A stretch of 64,000 bases of DNA from Adiantum capillus-veneris. Lineage: Eukaryota; Streptophyta; Polypodiopsida; Polypodiales; Pteridaceae. The translations under genes and the position numbers were made by a program. A model generated the notes under the pieces. It did not search any database. It saw nothing but the letters and a program-made list of their open reading frames with translations, and had not been told where the DNA came from. The stretch is taken from assembly GCA_014529385.2 (NCBI GenBank), contig CM043961.1:12212478-12276477 (forward strand). The letters are read 5' to 3'. Positions 11,021 through 22,095 of this stretch are shown here, piece after piece. The first letter of the stretch is position 1. Each line of letters starts with the position of its first letter.

Positions 11021-11023
<3 letters not shown>

Positions 11024-11115
11024 GCATAAGAGGCGGAGGGACCCATTGAGGCAGTGCTGCAAAGAGCCCAGAGGAGTGGCGGCAAGAGGGAATTTAAATG
11101 TGCAGGCAATTTGCT

Positions 11116-12464
11116 ACTTTAACACTAGGTTGGTAACCTAACAGGACATAAAAGTGTCCTTTCAGGGTTTTGAAAAAAACCTCCAAAACCATAGTAGATC
11201 CACTCATTTTGTACAATTCTTTCATGAGGTTATGATTCAAGGCCTACTACACATGGAAAAAATAAGAAACTTATAAAATTTCTCATCTTTTGGTCACACC
11301 AAGCCTCCAAAGTTGATGGACCACTACATTTTCATCAAAACAGTCATTTCTTACGCTTTGTTGCATAAAAATAAGATTAGGGATTTTTGTAGGACTTGAG
11401 ATAAATTCCCTAGTTAACTTCAATGGGTTGGTGATCAGAACATATGATTGCTTCTCACTCACTATTTTTTGTTTTGCCAAAAGAAATAGGTACAAAAAAG
11501 TTGAATTTTTACCATTCTGCAAACCTATCATCAAAGTTTTATAGCCACGCTCAATACAAATAATATATGCATGTTTTCTTAGTTCTTTATTGTCCTTTAG
11601 GTTCATAAGGAGCCATGGAGCATGTCAAAAGAATAATACATCTCTTACCAAGGGGAATCTTGGGGACAAAGATGAAGTGCTAAATACAGCAAACATGAAA
11701 AAAAATTGGGCTCAACATTATGAGTTGTAAAATCCCATAGAAACTATTCAATATCTAGCCAAATTTGATCCTTATGACTAGATATGGTTACTACCTACAA
11801 AATGCATGTATTTGTCACAAGAAACTTACAATATTGAAAAAGCTATACTTGATATACTAGAATGTTTCGTTTTCTTCTATAATTGAAAAAATCAACCATC
11901 GTTGTCTACTATGTAAAATAGGGTATTAGGTGCCCCAAAACTCAAGGAATATTAGCTTTATGTTACAATATGCGACATAGAAAATCAAAACTGCATTTGG
12001 ATATCATGAAAGCCACCAAAAAAATCATAGAAGAGCTAAAATTGGCTAAAAAACAGGATTTAACAATTTTTATAATTTGGTCATAACTTACAACTTTAAC
12101 ATTTATTTCTCCCTAGAAGCATCAGGACATGTTGAGGACTACTAAAGATAGTTCTCTAGCATTATAGACCTCACAAACATGAATTCTAGAGTGGTATAGT
12201 TGCAAAAAGTTGAAAAAAGCCAAAAACAGGACCCGTTTTTTCACACAGTTTAGGTTGTGAAATGTTGTGCAAGGACAAGGTTAAAGATGGAATTGATATT
12301 CCAAAAAAAATGTCGAGTTTTTTTCAGCTCATGAGACAACTTTCTAGACAGATAGCACCTCAAAATCCATTTTGAAACTCTTGACATAATTCAAGGAAAA
12401 TGGTCACTTAACAGGACATAAAAGTGTCCCATTACCAACTACTGTTAAGCTTTAGTGTTAAAGT
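11116..12464. mobile_element. AT-rich segment with short terminal inverted repeats, possible DNA element
   Basis: The segment starts ACTTTAACACTA and ends TAGTGTTAAAGT, a perfect 12-bp inverted pair. Near each end lies AACAGGACATAAAAGTGTCC (about 11140 and 12413), and GTTGGTAA recurs in inverted order. The inside is AT-rich and has only short weak frames. No clear target-site duplication is visible, so a non-autonomous DNA transposon is only a suggestion. Confidence 0.4.
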
Positions 12465-12600
12465 GAAATGGAATTTCCAACCCGCCTAAATTCCAACCTC
12501 TCAGCTAAAAAATATTTTATCTTTCCTTTATATAATATGAAAATAAATAACTCACCACCCATTTCATCTCCTCCCAAATGAGTGTCCAAGACACTCATTT

Positions 12601-13800
12601 TTGGTACCACCAAAACATGTTACAGCCCTGCAACAAGCTATGGGCAACCCCACCTACAAGCCGAAGTTGCCCAACAACTTTGCAACTATGGAATTCTTCA
12701 AGCTCCACAAGACAAGAGAGAGCCTAGGAAACCTCGTAATGAGACTTCCAAAAGAAGACTCTCTCCGATGCGAGAAGAAGAAGAAGAAACCACTGAAATA
12801 GAAAGAAGCAACTCTCCAATTTACTATGAGGATGTGGCTCCATGAAGATGGTGGTCTCAACGGTCTCCAACTCCTCGCAAGAGGAAACGATAGCCGCATA
12901 GTCCTTCTCCTTGTTATTCTGACAAGGAAGGGAGGAACCAAAGGAAGAAAAAGGTGAGAAAGAGGTCACCCTATTCTCCATCTTCATCATCTTCCTCCTC
13001 TTCCGATGAAAGCAGCAATTATTCTCCTAGAGAATACAAGAAGAAAGGACATCGTAAATCCTATGCTTCTTGGAAAAGGTCCTACAAGCTTAAGAAGTTC
13101 AAGGAGGGAGGAAAGAGAATCTCTTTTCACCTATGATGGCACCTTTGGTGCTACAGACAAAGTCTTGGCCTTTATCCAACAATTTGATGCGGCCTTTGGA
13201 GATGAGGGCTTCACAAAATTCTCTAAGCTACGTCATGTAGCTATGCACTTTCAAAAGTTTGCCCAACAATGGTGGGCTAGCCTCCGTGGCAATGCTGAAG
13301 CTCCAAAGACATGAAAAACTCTACGAATTTCCATCATGAAGCAATTTCTTGCAAGCGATGCCAAAGATAAAGTGCTCATCACTGAATGGTGAAGCTTAAA
13401 CCTACTCCCCAATGAGTCTATCCACAAGTATGTGGACAATTTTTGGAATTTACATCTCAAAGCTACAGTCTTCCAAAAGACAGACTTCGCTAAGCAAAAG
13501 CAACATTTTTGTGTGGGACTACGTGAAGAATGGCCAAGTATGTCAACTCTCAAAGGCCTAGGACCATCACCAAAGTCATCCACCACACTTTGGTTGCTTT
13601 GTGCATCAATTTCCAACAAGGGGCTAAAAGAAATGCTAAGTCCATGGAAAACAAAGAACGAAATGAATCAAGAGGGAAGAATGACGCTCAAAACTCTTCC
13701 CAAGGTAACTCCAACAACAACAAGAACAACAAGACCAAGGAGAAAGGAGTTTACAAAGGTAAAAATAAACTCTTGCCTGAAGAGCTAGAGGCTTTTTTCC
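12601..13800 (+). pseudogene. gypsy gag
   Basis: Frames join into a gag: a basic, serine-rich N-terminal part, then GTFGATDKVLAFIQQFDAAF, KLRHVAMHFQKFAQQWW and, after a frame change, KYVDNFWNLHLKATVFQKTD and KQHFCVGLREEW. The Q-WW and FxxGLR motifs are typical of plant gypsy gag. Several stops and shifts show it is dead. Confidence 0.85.
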
Positions 13801-14259
13801 ATAACCATAAATGTTTCAAGTGTGGGAGCAAGGACATGGTTATCGTTCTTGCCCCAAAAAAAATGTACGCAATGAGACTCCTAGAGCTTCCACGGCTGAA
13901 GCTCCAAAAGAGGATACTCATTGCAAAGGATCATCTCTTTCCTACGCTTGGGCAAAGGTGAGGGAACATGTTTCCCTTATCGTTTTTGACCATGGCTCTA
14001 CTCACAACTTCATATCAAAGGAGTTGGCCACTAATTGGGCATACAAGCTTTCCAGATGGGAGATACCATGCTTGTTGATGCAGCTTTCAAGGGACAACAA
14101 GCCTCCATTACTCCCTTGATTGGGAAATTGAATCTTCATGTCCAAAGCTATGTCGACAAAGAAGACTTTTTCATCTCCCCTCTGCAACATGAGGATGTTA
14201 TCCTAGGGGCACCATGGTTCAATCACATGGCTGCCAACATGAAGTTCCCTAAAAGGTGA
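13801..14259 (+). pseudogene. gypsy zinc knuckle and aspartic protease
   Basis: HKCFKCGSKDHGYRSC-like knuckle near 13805-13855 (readable across a frame change), then VFDHGSTHNFISKELA near 13985 and ILGAPWFNH near 14200, the two halves of a retropepsin. The active site reads D-H-G, not the usual D-S/T-G. Confidence 0.85.
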
Positions 14260-14615
14260 ATTTATTTCACCTACAAGGAAAAGAGCATGTATATAAATGC
14301 CAATGAGTCGGATCGTACTATACGTCTTGTAAATTCACTTGCTTTTGATAAGTCAATTAAAAGCTCAATTTCCACGTACATGATTTTTGTCAAAGAATCC
14401 ATAGATGACCCTACTGTTTTAAGTAAAAAAGATAAGAATCAAAAGGAATTAGAGTTGTCTAGTTTTCTAAATTGTTTCCAAGATGTTTTTATCAATGATA
14501 TCCCTAGAAATCTACCTCCAAAAAGAGGGGATGCTGACCATAAAATAGAGCTTCTAGCTGGGAGCTCACAGCCTAATAAGTCTCCTTATATAGTTTCTTA
14601 AGCTCAACAAGGGGA

Positions 14616-15655
14616 GAAAATGAGGCAAGTGCATGAACTGGTAGATAAGGGGATGGTGAAGCCTAGTTCCTCCCCCTTTTTTTCACCTATCCGTTTAGTG
14701 CAAAAGAGAGATGGCACATATCGCATGTGTCTGGACTATAGAGCACTAAACCGGATCACTATCAAAAATAGATTTCCCATACAACGGATAGAAGGTATGT
14801 TTGATAAGCTACAAGGCTCTACCTACTTCAATACGATTGACTTTAAAAGTGGCTATCATCAGATAAGGATAGTGAATGAATATATTGTAAAGACCAATTT
14901 TTGCACAACCTTTGGTCTTTATGAATATCTTGTCATACCTTTTAGTTTGACAATGCTCCGACCACATTCAACCGTTTAAAGGAGAAAATATGTAGACCCC
15001 ACTGCAAGTTTATCGGAGTGTTTTTTGACGACATTATCATCTACTCCCAATCTTTTGAGGAGCATACTCAACACCTCCCGGTAATCTTTCAAGCTTAGAG
15101 GGAGAATAAACTTTTCATTAATCAAAAGAATATTGAATTTTTTCTTCAAGATATTCTTTATGAATATCTTGTCATACCTTTTAGTTTGACAATGCTCCGA
15201 CCACATTCAACCGTTTAATGGAGAAAATATGTAGACCCCACTACAAGTTTATCGGAGTGTTTTTTGACGACATTATCATCTACTCCCAATCTTTTGAGGA
15301 GCATACTCAACACCTCCAGGTAATCTTTCAAGCTTAGAGGGAGAATAAACTTTTCATTAATCAAAAGAATATTGATTTTTTTCTTCAAGATATTCAATAC
15401 TTAGGTTACATTATCTCTCAAGTTGGTATCTGTATGGATCCCACAAAGTTAGAGGTAATAAAAGGATGGCCTAATCCAAGGAATCTACATGAGCTACAAA
15501 GCTTTATTGGTATGTATGCATACTATAGACACTTCATAGCTAACTTCTTGCTAATAGCAGGACCATTACATGACTTGACAAAGAAGAATATTACCTACAT
15601 ATGGACTGCAAAGGAGAAAAATTCTTTTGAGAAGCTTAAAGAAAATCTTACCTCT
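14616..15655 (+). pseudogene. gypsy reverse transcriptase with internal duplication
   Basis: Starts with QVHELVDKGMVKPSSSPFFS, then MCLDYRALNRITIKNRFP and TYFNTIDFKSGYHQIRI. The catalytic box is read as FFDDIIIYS near 15025 and again near 15265, because a 239-bp piece is duplicated in tandem. The thumb MDPTKLEVIKGWPNPRN and LQSFIGMYAYYRHFI ends near 15655. Confidence 0.93.
14921..15396 (+). repeat. 239-bp tandem duplication inside gypsy reverse transcriptase
   Basis: Copies at 14921-15159 and 15160-about 15396 are nearly identical, beginning ATGAATATCTTGTCATACC and ending near TTCTTCAAGATATTC. The high identity suggests a duplication later than most of the element's decay. Confidence 0.93.
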
Positions 15656-15764
15656 TAACTTGTGCTTACACTGTAGGATCTCTCAAAACCATTTGAGGCC
15701 CAATGTGATGCTTGTGGAGATTGCCTTGGAGCAACCTGGATTACTCCAACCATTGCCAATTCCT

Positions 15765-16310
15765 AATTCACCATGGGAGAGCATATCCATGGATTTTATC
15801 TTTGGATTGCCTAAGTCAATCCATGGGAATACGGGAATATAGACAATCATCGACAGGTTTAGCAAGCAAGCACACTTTATACCTGTGAAAAAGGCACACC
15901 AAATGGCACCCTCTTCATATCCTAAATTTTTAAACACCACAGCTTGCCAACATCAATAGTATAGGATAGAGATCCTCGAATGACCAATAATTTTTGGAAG
16001 GGTCTCTTTGAGAATCTAGGTACTAGGGAAAATTTATCTTCGGCCTATCACCCACAAACAGATGGCCAAAGTGAAATAGCCAACCTTACGATTCTAGATC
16101 TACTCAAGAGCTATGTTATAGAAGTAAATCAATGTTCACAATGGGAAAAGTACCTACCTCTTCTAGAGTATGCATACAATAACATTGTCCATACTACTAC
16201 AGGGAAGGAACCTTTTGAAGTCATTGAGGGAAGCCCTAAAAGTCCGTTGCTACTTAAGGTGCATGGGAAGATCTTCGCTACCGATGAGTATAGCCGAGAC
16301 CTACAATAAT
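15765..16310 (+). pseudogene. gypsy integrase remnant
   Basis: [15 protein letters not shown] near 15785-15835 is the first catalytic Asp block. After a damaged stretch, SSAYHPQTDGQSE near 16035 and LPLLEYAYNNIVHTTTGKEP near 16155 carry the third catalytic residue region. The HHCC domain is absent. Confidence 0.88.
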
Positions 16311-16438
16311 CTTTTCAAAAGATTAAGGAGGTTATATCCATCTCACAACAAAGGCAAAAAGCTGCAGCTAACAAACATAGAAGGGCTTTAGCTTTCAAGG
16401 AAAATGATTGGATCTTACTCAAGTTTTCCAAGGCTTGA

Positions 16439-16830
16439 TTGAGGCAAACTATGGGCAAAAACCCTATGGGCCACCAAAAGTATTATGCTAAATTAGTAAA
16501 AAGATACTATGGTCCTTTTCAAATCTTAAAACCAACCAATGAGATGGCCTACCAACTCAAGTTTCCCAACCATTGTCTCATTCACAATGCCTTTCATGTG
16601 AGCCTACTCAAGCCTTACAAAGGAGAGCCACCACAAGAACCAATCATTGAGGACCCGCCAAAGATTGAAGATCAAGAAGAGGTGCTCCAACCGGAATCCA
16701 TTCTTTGACATGAAGACAAGGTACTAAGACATGGTAAGATTATCTGATGGTATCTTATTAAGTTCAAAAATTATCCTTTTGAGATGCTAGATGGATACAA
16801 GGAACACAACTTAACGATATTATGAACCTT
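16439..16830 (+). pseudogene. gypsy integrase C-terminus with chromodomain-like tail
   Basis: KLVKRYYGPFQILKPTNEMA and IHNAFHVSLLKPYKG are the C-terminal integrase block. The frame continues through TGA at 16706-16708 as HEDKVLRHGKII, a second TGA, then WYLIKFKNYPFE, which reads like a chromodomain (xYLVKWKGYP type). Both TGA codons fit CGA decayed at CpG. Chromodomains steer chromovirus insertion; that role is family knowledge. Confidence 0.65.
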
Positions 16831-17227
16831 GTCAATGCTTGCAATGCTACATTAGAGTAAGCAAATGTAAATGCTTTTTAAATGAACAATTTTCTTCTCT
16901 TACAAGACTAGTTCTCTTTTTGTTGTGCACAAATTTAAATAGTATGTATGCTTAAAATCATGTTTGTCATGACAACGTCTCTCAAACACCAAGTAGAAAT
17001 TGTCACTCTAACTTGGGAGTATGATATGAACTAAAGAGCAAACATGCTTACGACAGCTAATTCTTCAAAGCACCAAATGGATTAGTCATCCATTCTGAAA
17101 TGATGTCATAGGGTAAAAAGGGATCCTCTACCCACTAAGAAACATGGACTAATGACTAAATCTTTATCTTCTCTACCTCCCCTCTACCCCATAGACGAGG
17201 ACGACTATGATTTCAAGAGAGAGGGAA

Positions 17228-18044
17228 TGTCATAAAATATAATATCTAACTAACCTAAATTATTTTCTCATATTGAACTGATCATTTAATGTGAGAAAAT
17301 AAATGGGAACACAAGTTAGAATATGGACATGTGCTTTTAGATCTATCTCAGCACAGGACCAAAAGGTACAGAAGGTAACGGGTCCAAAAGGGAGATGATC
17401 TATCAAAGGGCAATGGCCAGAGAATGGAGCTTAGAAGACCTTAGGGTTAGCTTCATTCAAGACCTCCAAAGGTTAGTGTTAAAAGTCCTTAGACCTAGGA
17501 CCTTAGGCAAGCTGGTGTTGACCTTGAGGTGGGAACCCTACCCAATCTTGAGGTGCTTGTTGTGCTTGCTAACTAAGGTGCTTAACATGCTTGTAGTGCT
17601 TGATGATTAAGGTTCTTGAGGTGCTTGTCACGCTTAAGGATTAAGGTGCTTGAGAAGCTTGAAGTCAACCAAGAAGCCTATAAAGGAGGGGGTGAGGCCT
17701 AGAAGTAGGGGATGAGAGAGAACATTCTTGTAGACTCCCAAGAGGCATATAGGACACTTGTCAAGTCCCTCCCTGCGTTTCCCTCATGGTGTGATTGAAT
17801 CCTATCGGATAGGCCTTAAAGAGGTCCAATGAGAATTTAATTTAATTTTACAATTATCCAGGTAATATTCAAGCCCTCTCTCTCAAAGGGAAAAGGAGGA
17901 CACTTGTCCAAATGCTATCCTTGTTGCTTGATATGCACAAAGCATGTGATTGGCTAGGCTTGAGGAGGTCTAATCAAATCCAGTCAAGATCTAGGAAGAG
18001 GGGTCGACCCAAGCAAGAAGGGGGGTTGCTTGTGCATATACTCC

Positions 18045-18112
<68 letters not shown>

Positions 18113-18715
18113 TCATTCTCATTGTGTGAAGTGCAAGAACATCTCCTTGTCCAAGCTCAAGAAGTTGAGAGCCTACACCAGCACCTCTTGGCTATGGAAT
18201 GCAAATCCAACCGAGAGCCATGCTTCAAAGCTATGCTTGCCATCTTCTTCAACTCCATTACTATGCTATGCTATGCTCAATGAGTAATGGTATGGGAGGA
18301 CTCTACTTCTTTCTCATATGTTACTTCTTCTTCCTCTTCCCTACCCTCACTCCCTACTAGCTCTCTCCACCTTCGAAGGTGTTTGAGGTCTTAGGTTTGA
18401 GGTCGGGGACAAGTTAATGCTTTTGTTAAGTTAATTACGGCATAATTGTGGTGCATGAAGCTTACCATATTCATTGCACCAATGAGTTCTCAAGGAAAAC
18501 AAGCTTGTATTGTACCAAGTCTCTCCTTATGAGAGAATCTATAATACAAAAGCCTTTTGGAGAGGGGACCGGATCAGCATAAATCCGGTCCTCAACTGTT
18601 GTCAATTTCATTAATTCTCTCTCTTGCAAAGTATTGTTCATGGCAAGCTAATTAAGTATAATATTTAGGTTGCTATCTCTAATCAAGTCTTCTCTTTATG
18701 TGTAATGTACCCAAC
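17228..18715 (+). repeat. Putative 3' LTR of the gypsy element
   Basis: Begins TGTCATAAAATATAA directly after the purine tract AAGAGAGAGGGAA. A possible end is the CCCAACA near 18709-18715. No second copy is available to confirm the limits, so the right border is a guess. It includes AGGTGCTTGA-like short repeats near 17545-17660 and a TC/AC microsatellite. Confidence 0.45.
18041..18112 (+). repeat. (TC)n then (AC)n compound microsatellite
   Basis: About 35 bases of TC/CT followed by about 37 bases of AC/CA. Confidence 0.97.
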
Positions 18716-19000
18716 ATTTTTCAATAAAAGTATTTTATGCACTTTGCAAATATTTAAGGTTCGCATTTTCTTAAGTCATAATGCGTTCAAACGGAACGAT
18801 CGGATTGAAAATTGGACTTTAGAACTATTACTTATGGCCTTTATTCACTTGAAAACTATAGGTTGAAGGGAAACTTAAGCCTCAAGACTGTATCTAGAGA
18901 TAAGAGTTGACTTTTCAAAGAAGAAGCAATTTTAGGAAAGAGAGAGCATTTTTAGGAAAGGAGTATTTTTAGGAAATAAAGAAGAGTGAGTTAAGTTTAG
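18716..19000. other. Spacer, no gene seen
   Basis: AT-rich sequence between the putative gypsy LTR and the TATA-bearing region. Nothing recognisable. Confidence 0.4.
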
Positions 19001-19141
19001 AGTTTTTGTCTTGGAGCCCAAGATTCTTCTAAAATTGGAGAACCGAAATCGTGCATCGGAATCCGTGTGTGCAAAAAAAAAACCAAAAAAAAAATTTGGG
19101 AGCCGCAAACTGATCCCTCTATTCTTAGCTGGCCTTGAGAG

Positions 19142-19150
19142 CCTATATAA
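19142..19150 (+). promoter_or_regulatory. TATA box candidate
   Basis: CTATATAAAG, followed about 30 bases later by a pyrimidine-rich leader of TCTCCCTCAACC repeats and about 210 bases later by an ATG in good context (ACGATGGCA). The arrangement fits a plant promoter, or the promoter of an LTR. Confidence 0.5.
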
Positions 19151-19361
19151 AGATCCCTCTCCCTTCACTTTCAAAGGACAGACACACACTCTCAGAAGCG
19201 AAAGCTCTCTTGCTTTGACGTTGGAGTTACCTTCTCTCCCTCAACCTCTCTCCCTCAACCTCTTACCTTCAAGCCATCTCCATCTCCAAGTCTTTCTCTA
19301 CCATCCTCATGTTGCCCTTGGAATTCTGGAGTTCTCTTTCTCTCTTCTCTACATCGATACG

Positions 19362-19595
19362 ATGGCACCAAAGCGAGTGACTCGAAGCTTGAAGGACGCG
19401 CATGTCGCTCCACCTCCAAGGAAGGTGCAAAAGAAGGTATCATCTACTCCAAACGTTGCTGAAGCGGATGTATTGGTCGCGGAAGAAGTCGAAACCATCC
19501 AACCTCAAACACGGGAGGTAATCAAATATATTGCTAATCCAATAAGACAAATTTATAATTCTGCATTGCTATTCATCTTTGACTTGGGAAGCTAA
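19362..19595 (+). CDS. Putative first exon, unknown protein (or gag N-terminus)
   Basis: The ATG at 19362 opens a basic N-terminus (MAPKRVTRS, then PPPRKVQKKV) followed by an acidic stretch (VAEADVLVAEEVETIQP). A splice donor candidate GAG|GTAATC occurs near 19518; otherwise the frame runs on to a stop at 19593-19595. I do not recognise the protein. It may be exon 1 of a host gene, since it has a TATA box, a leader and a good start context. A short basic MAPKR start is also common in gag proteins. No later exon was recognised. Confidence 0.35.
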   Translation: MAPKRVTRSLKDAHVAPPPRKVQKKVSSTPNVAEADVLVAEEVETIQPQTREVIKYIANPIRQIYNSALLFIFDLGS

Positions 19596-19804
19596 CCATA
19601 GGGAACCCTTTAAATTGTCCAAGAAACAAGCATATGTTTTCATAGATTAGTGAAAGAAGTGTTTGATAAATTGTCATTGTTTGTTGAATTGTTATTGCTT
19701 GATAAATTGTTATTGTTTGATAAGTGTTACTGGTTGAAATGAAGAGTTGGTTGATCATGTTTGAAGAATCATTTAAAGAGAAGAATTGTTGAAAGAATAT
19801 ATTT

Positions 19805-20015
19805 TGTTCTCGTGGGTAGCGAGATGATTCCGCAGTTAGCGGAGATTAAGCTGAGGTTATCGGCTCTCTTTTGTTCCTCGCTGTTAGTGAGATGCCTCGC
19901 GGGTAGCGAGATGCCTTGCGGTTAACGAGATGGGAAGGTTGCGCAATTCGCGGTTAGCGAATAAATCCTTTGCAAAGGCTCTGTTGGTTAGACAGAGAAA
20001 GTCCGCGGGTAGCGG
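19805..20015 (+). repeat. Short GGTTAGCGAGATG-type repeats
   Basis: The phrases GGGTAGCGAGATG, GGTTAGCGAAT, GTTAGTGAGATG and GGGTAGCGGCAA recur about seven times in 200 bases, more GC-rich than the surroundings. No coding reading is convincing. Confidence 0.7.
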
Positions 20016-20800
20016 CAACTCATGAGAAATTGGAAGAGTTATTTTTGTTGAATAATAGGGTTGTTTTCATTAGGTTTTGTTTGAATTGTTTTGGTATTGT
20101 TTGAAGGGCTGTATAAAAGAACCTGTGTTTGGAATTAATTAAGGAACATTGTTTGTATATGTAAAACACTGTGGTAAAAAGTGTGAGTGTGGGGTGGAAA
20201 GTGGGGGTTGGTTCAGGTTGCCAGTCAAGGAAGGGTGGTCTCGATTAGTCGGGAAACTCTCCACTCCCTCTTATTAAGAGAAGTGAATTTAGAGACTCAT
20301 TGTGCCATGAGTCGAGATGGCCCAAATCTTTGTGACACAAGATTACTATTTAGTTTAAACTAAGTCTCATATCATATTTATGGTTTATGGATGGTGGCCG
20401 TGCCTCTTAAACGTGGGGAAAAAGACGTTGTTTATGGATTCTAAATATGTCAATGGGATTTCATCTTTATGTTAGGAAACAGCTTCATTAGAATCCTAGA
20501 GTTATCGACCTGGCTTGTGGTGTATGACCCTTATAACCACGTAAACGATGGATAGAGGACTTCCTCTCTTCTGTTGCTCGTATCTCTACTTTGTGGAAAC
20601 AGAGTAGGGTGTCGTCAATGAAAAAGGAGAATAAAGGAAGGCCATCTATCAAGTCACCCCAATCTTCTCGGGCTTGGGGACCTCACATTATGCTCTTGAA
20701 GAATTCCCATAAAAATACTCACTACAGTTATCTGTATTCCGCTACTCACAATGTTCATAGTCCACTTCCGTTACATGTCAAAGTATTGGACCCAGGCCCG
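20016..20800. other. Non-coding or unrecognised
   Basis: No recognisable gene. The stretch around 20400, GTGGCCGTGCCTCTTAAACG, and the surrounding sequence could be internal to an LTR element, but nothing confirms it. Confidence 0.35.
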
Positions 20801-22095
20801 TTTTTGGCCCCTTTACTTTATCCCATGGTTGAAAGCCAAGGATCCTACCAAGAGAAGAGGGTATGGATTTCCAGCAATTAGATTATTGATAGAAAATATT
20901 ACAAAGTTTCCTGTCCTCAATGGCACGCTCGGCATCTTGTTGAGGTAGATTGAGATAAACAGAGGTCTTACAAAAGGTACCAACACTCATCATGCGATGC
21001 TTTTGGGGTTACAAACAGAATCTGTATACATGTCGGTATAACGGATTGTGATGCTGATGTTCATACCTACACTAACCTAGGGCAAAGAAAATTTAGAAAC
21101 ATGTCGTGAGCTCATTTTGAGCTCTTGGTGGCAAGAGAGAACCTGCATATCTAGTAACCCTACCACCCCCCCCCCCCCCCCCCTCCTTTCTCTACATTTT
21201 GTATTGTGTTCAAAACACATGCACACAGAAATATACAAATACATTGTGCAGATCTGCACACACTCACACAAACAAACATACTATTATTATGCACCTTTGT
21301 GCACACACACGCATGCACACACAAAATGACAGTTAAATTTTTTTGAAAAAACACTTTTTCTAGTTTTAGATTTGAGTTATAAAATTAGTAGTAAATTCGA
21401 GTGTTTTATAGAATTCTTTTTGTATTTAGTTTATTGTTTCAAAGATTGTTTTTGTTTATGACTTTTTTGTAGATGGTTGTTGTTCAAGATTAAATTTTTG
21501 TAAGTAGCTTTTCATGTTGTATAGAGTTTTTATAGTAAAAATTTATTAAGTATTAAATCTTATATTTTAAAAAGTTTTTTTAAAAATTAATTTTTACAAA
21601 TCAAGGTAATCTATTCTATGTTGTAAGTTAATTAAGTTTAGGGTTTGATATTTTTTGCCTATTGCAGGATTCGTAATTAACAAATTTTAAGATTTTTTTT
21701 AGAGTTAATTAATCTAATCCATCTATTATAGATCGAGTTTGCCGACCACAATTCGTTAGCATGTATGGATGAAAGCACTAAGTTGCACCTTATGTAAATA
21801 TTATGCGCTTTGTGAGTTGAAAATTGCCTACTTTTAATCCTGTAGGGTTGTAGTGGTTAACTTTGGGCAGTAATTTTGCAACTTACAAAAGGCACATTTA
21901 GAGGCAATCCACCCAAACAAAGAATATGGCACCTATGTCTGAATCGCCTTCAAACTCAGAGGGTGACAATGGTGATTGATACCCTCTGACCAGGAGATGT
22001 TTGATCCAAAGATCAATGATATGATTGTCATAAATATGTGGACATAGAGAGTCTTGCCTACAATGATATGAAGTATGAGGTCAGCACTCCACTAT
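20800..22095 (+). repeat. Unrecognised repeat family, copy 1
   Basis: Homologous to 23770-25735. Near 20900-21090 both copies can be read as a related protein, for example KRYQHSSCDAFGVTNRI followed by TDCDADVHTYTNL here, with a stop TGA in GTCGTGAGCTC where another copy keeps CGCGAG. The later part (21780-22090) includes ESPSNSEG-like acidic text and EMFDPKINDM. I do not recognise the family; it looks like a decayed multi-exon gene or transposon. Confidence 0.7.
21168..21183 (+). repeat. Poly-C tract
   Basis: About 15 C residues at the same relative place where copy 2 has a longer C run followed by (AC)n. Confidence 0.85.

Larger units (their letters stand above)
12601..17227 (+). mobile_element. 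Degenerate Ty3/gypsy element, chromovirus-like
   Basis: Plus-strand gag, zinc knuckle, protease, reverse transcriptase, partial integrase and a chromodomain-like tail in Ty3/gypsy order. RNase H and the first part of integrase are largely missing, because the reverse-transcriptase thumb (about 15655) is followed almost at once by [15 protein letters not shown] near 15770. A purine tract just before 17228 marks the 3' LTR. I could not find a matching 5' LTR upstream. Confidence 0.88.

Noticed and set aside
18041-18290. Two frames with SLSLSL and HTHTHT runs
   Set aside because: Translation of the TC/AC microsatellite inside the putative LTR.
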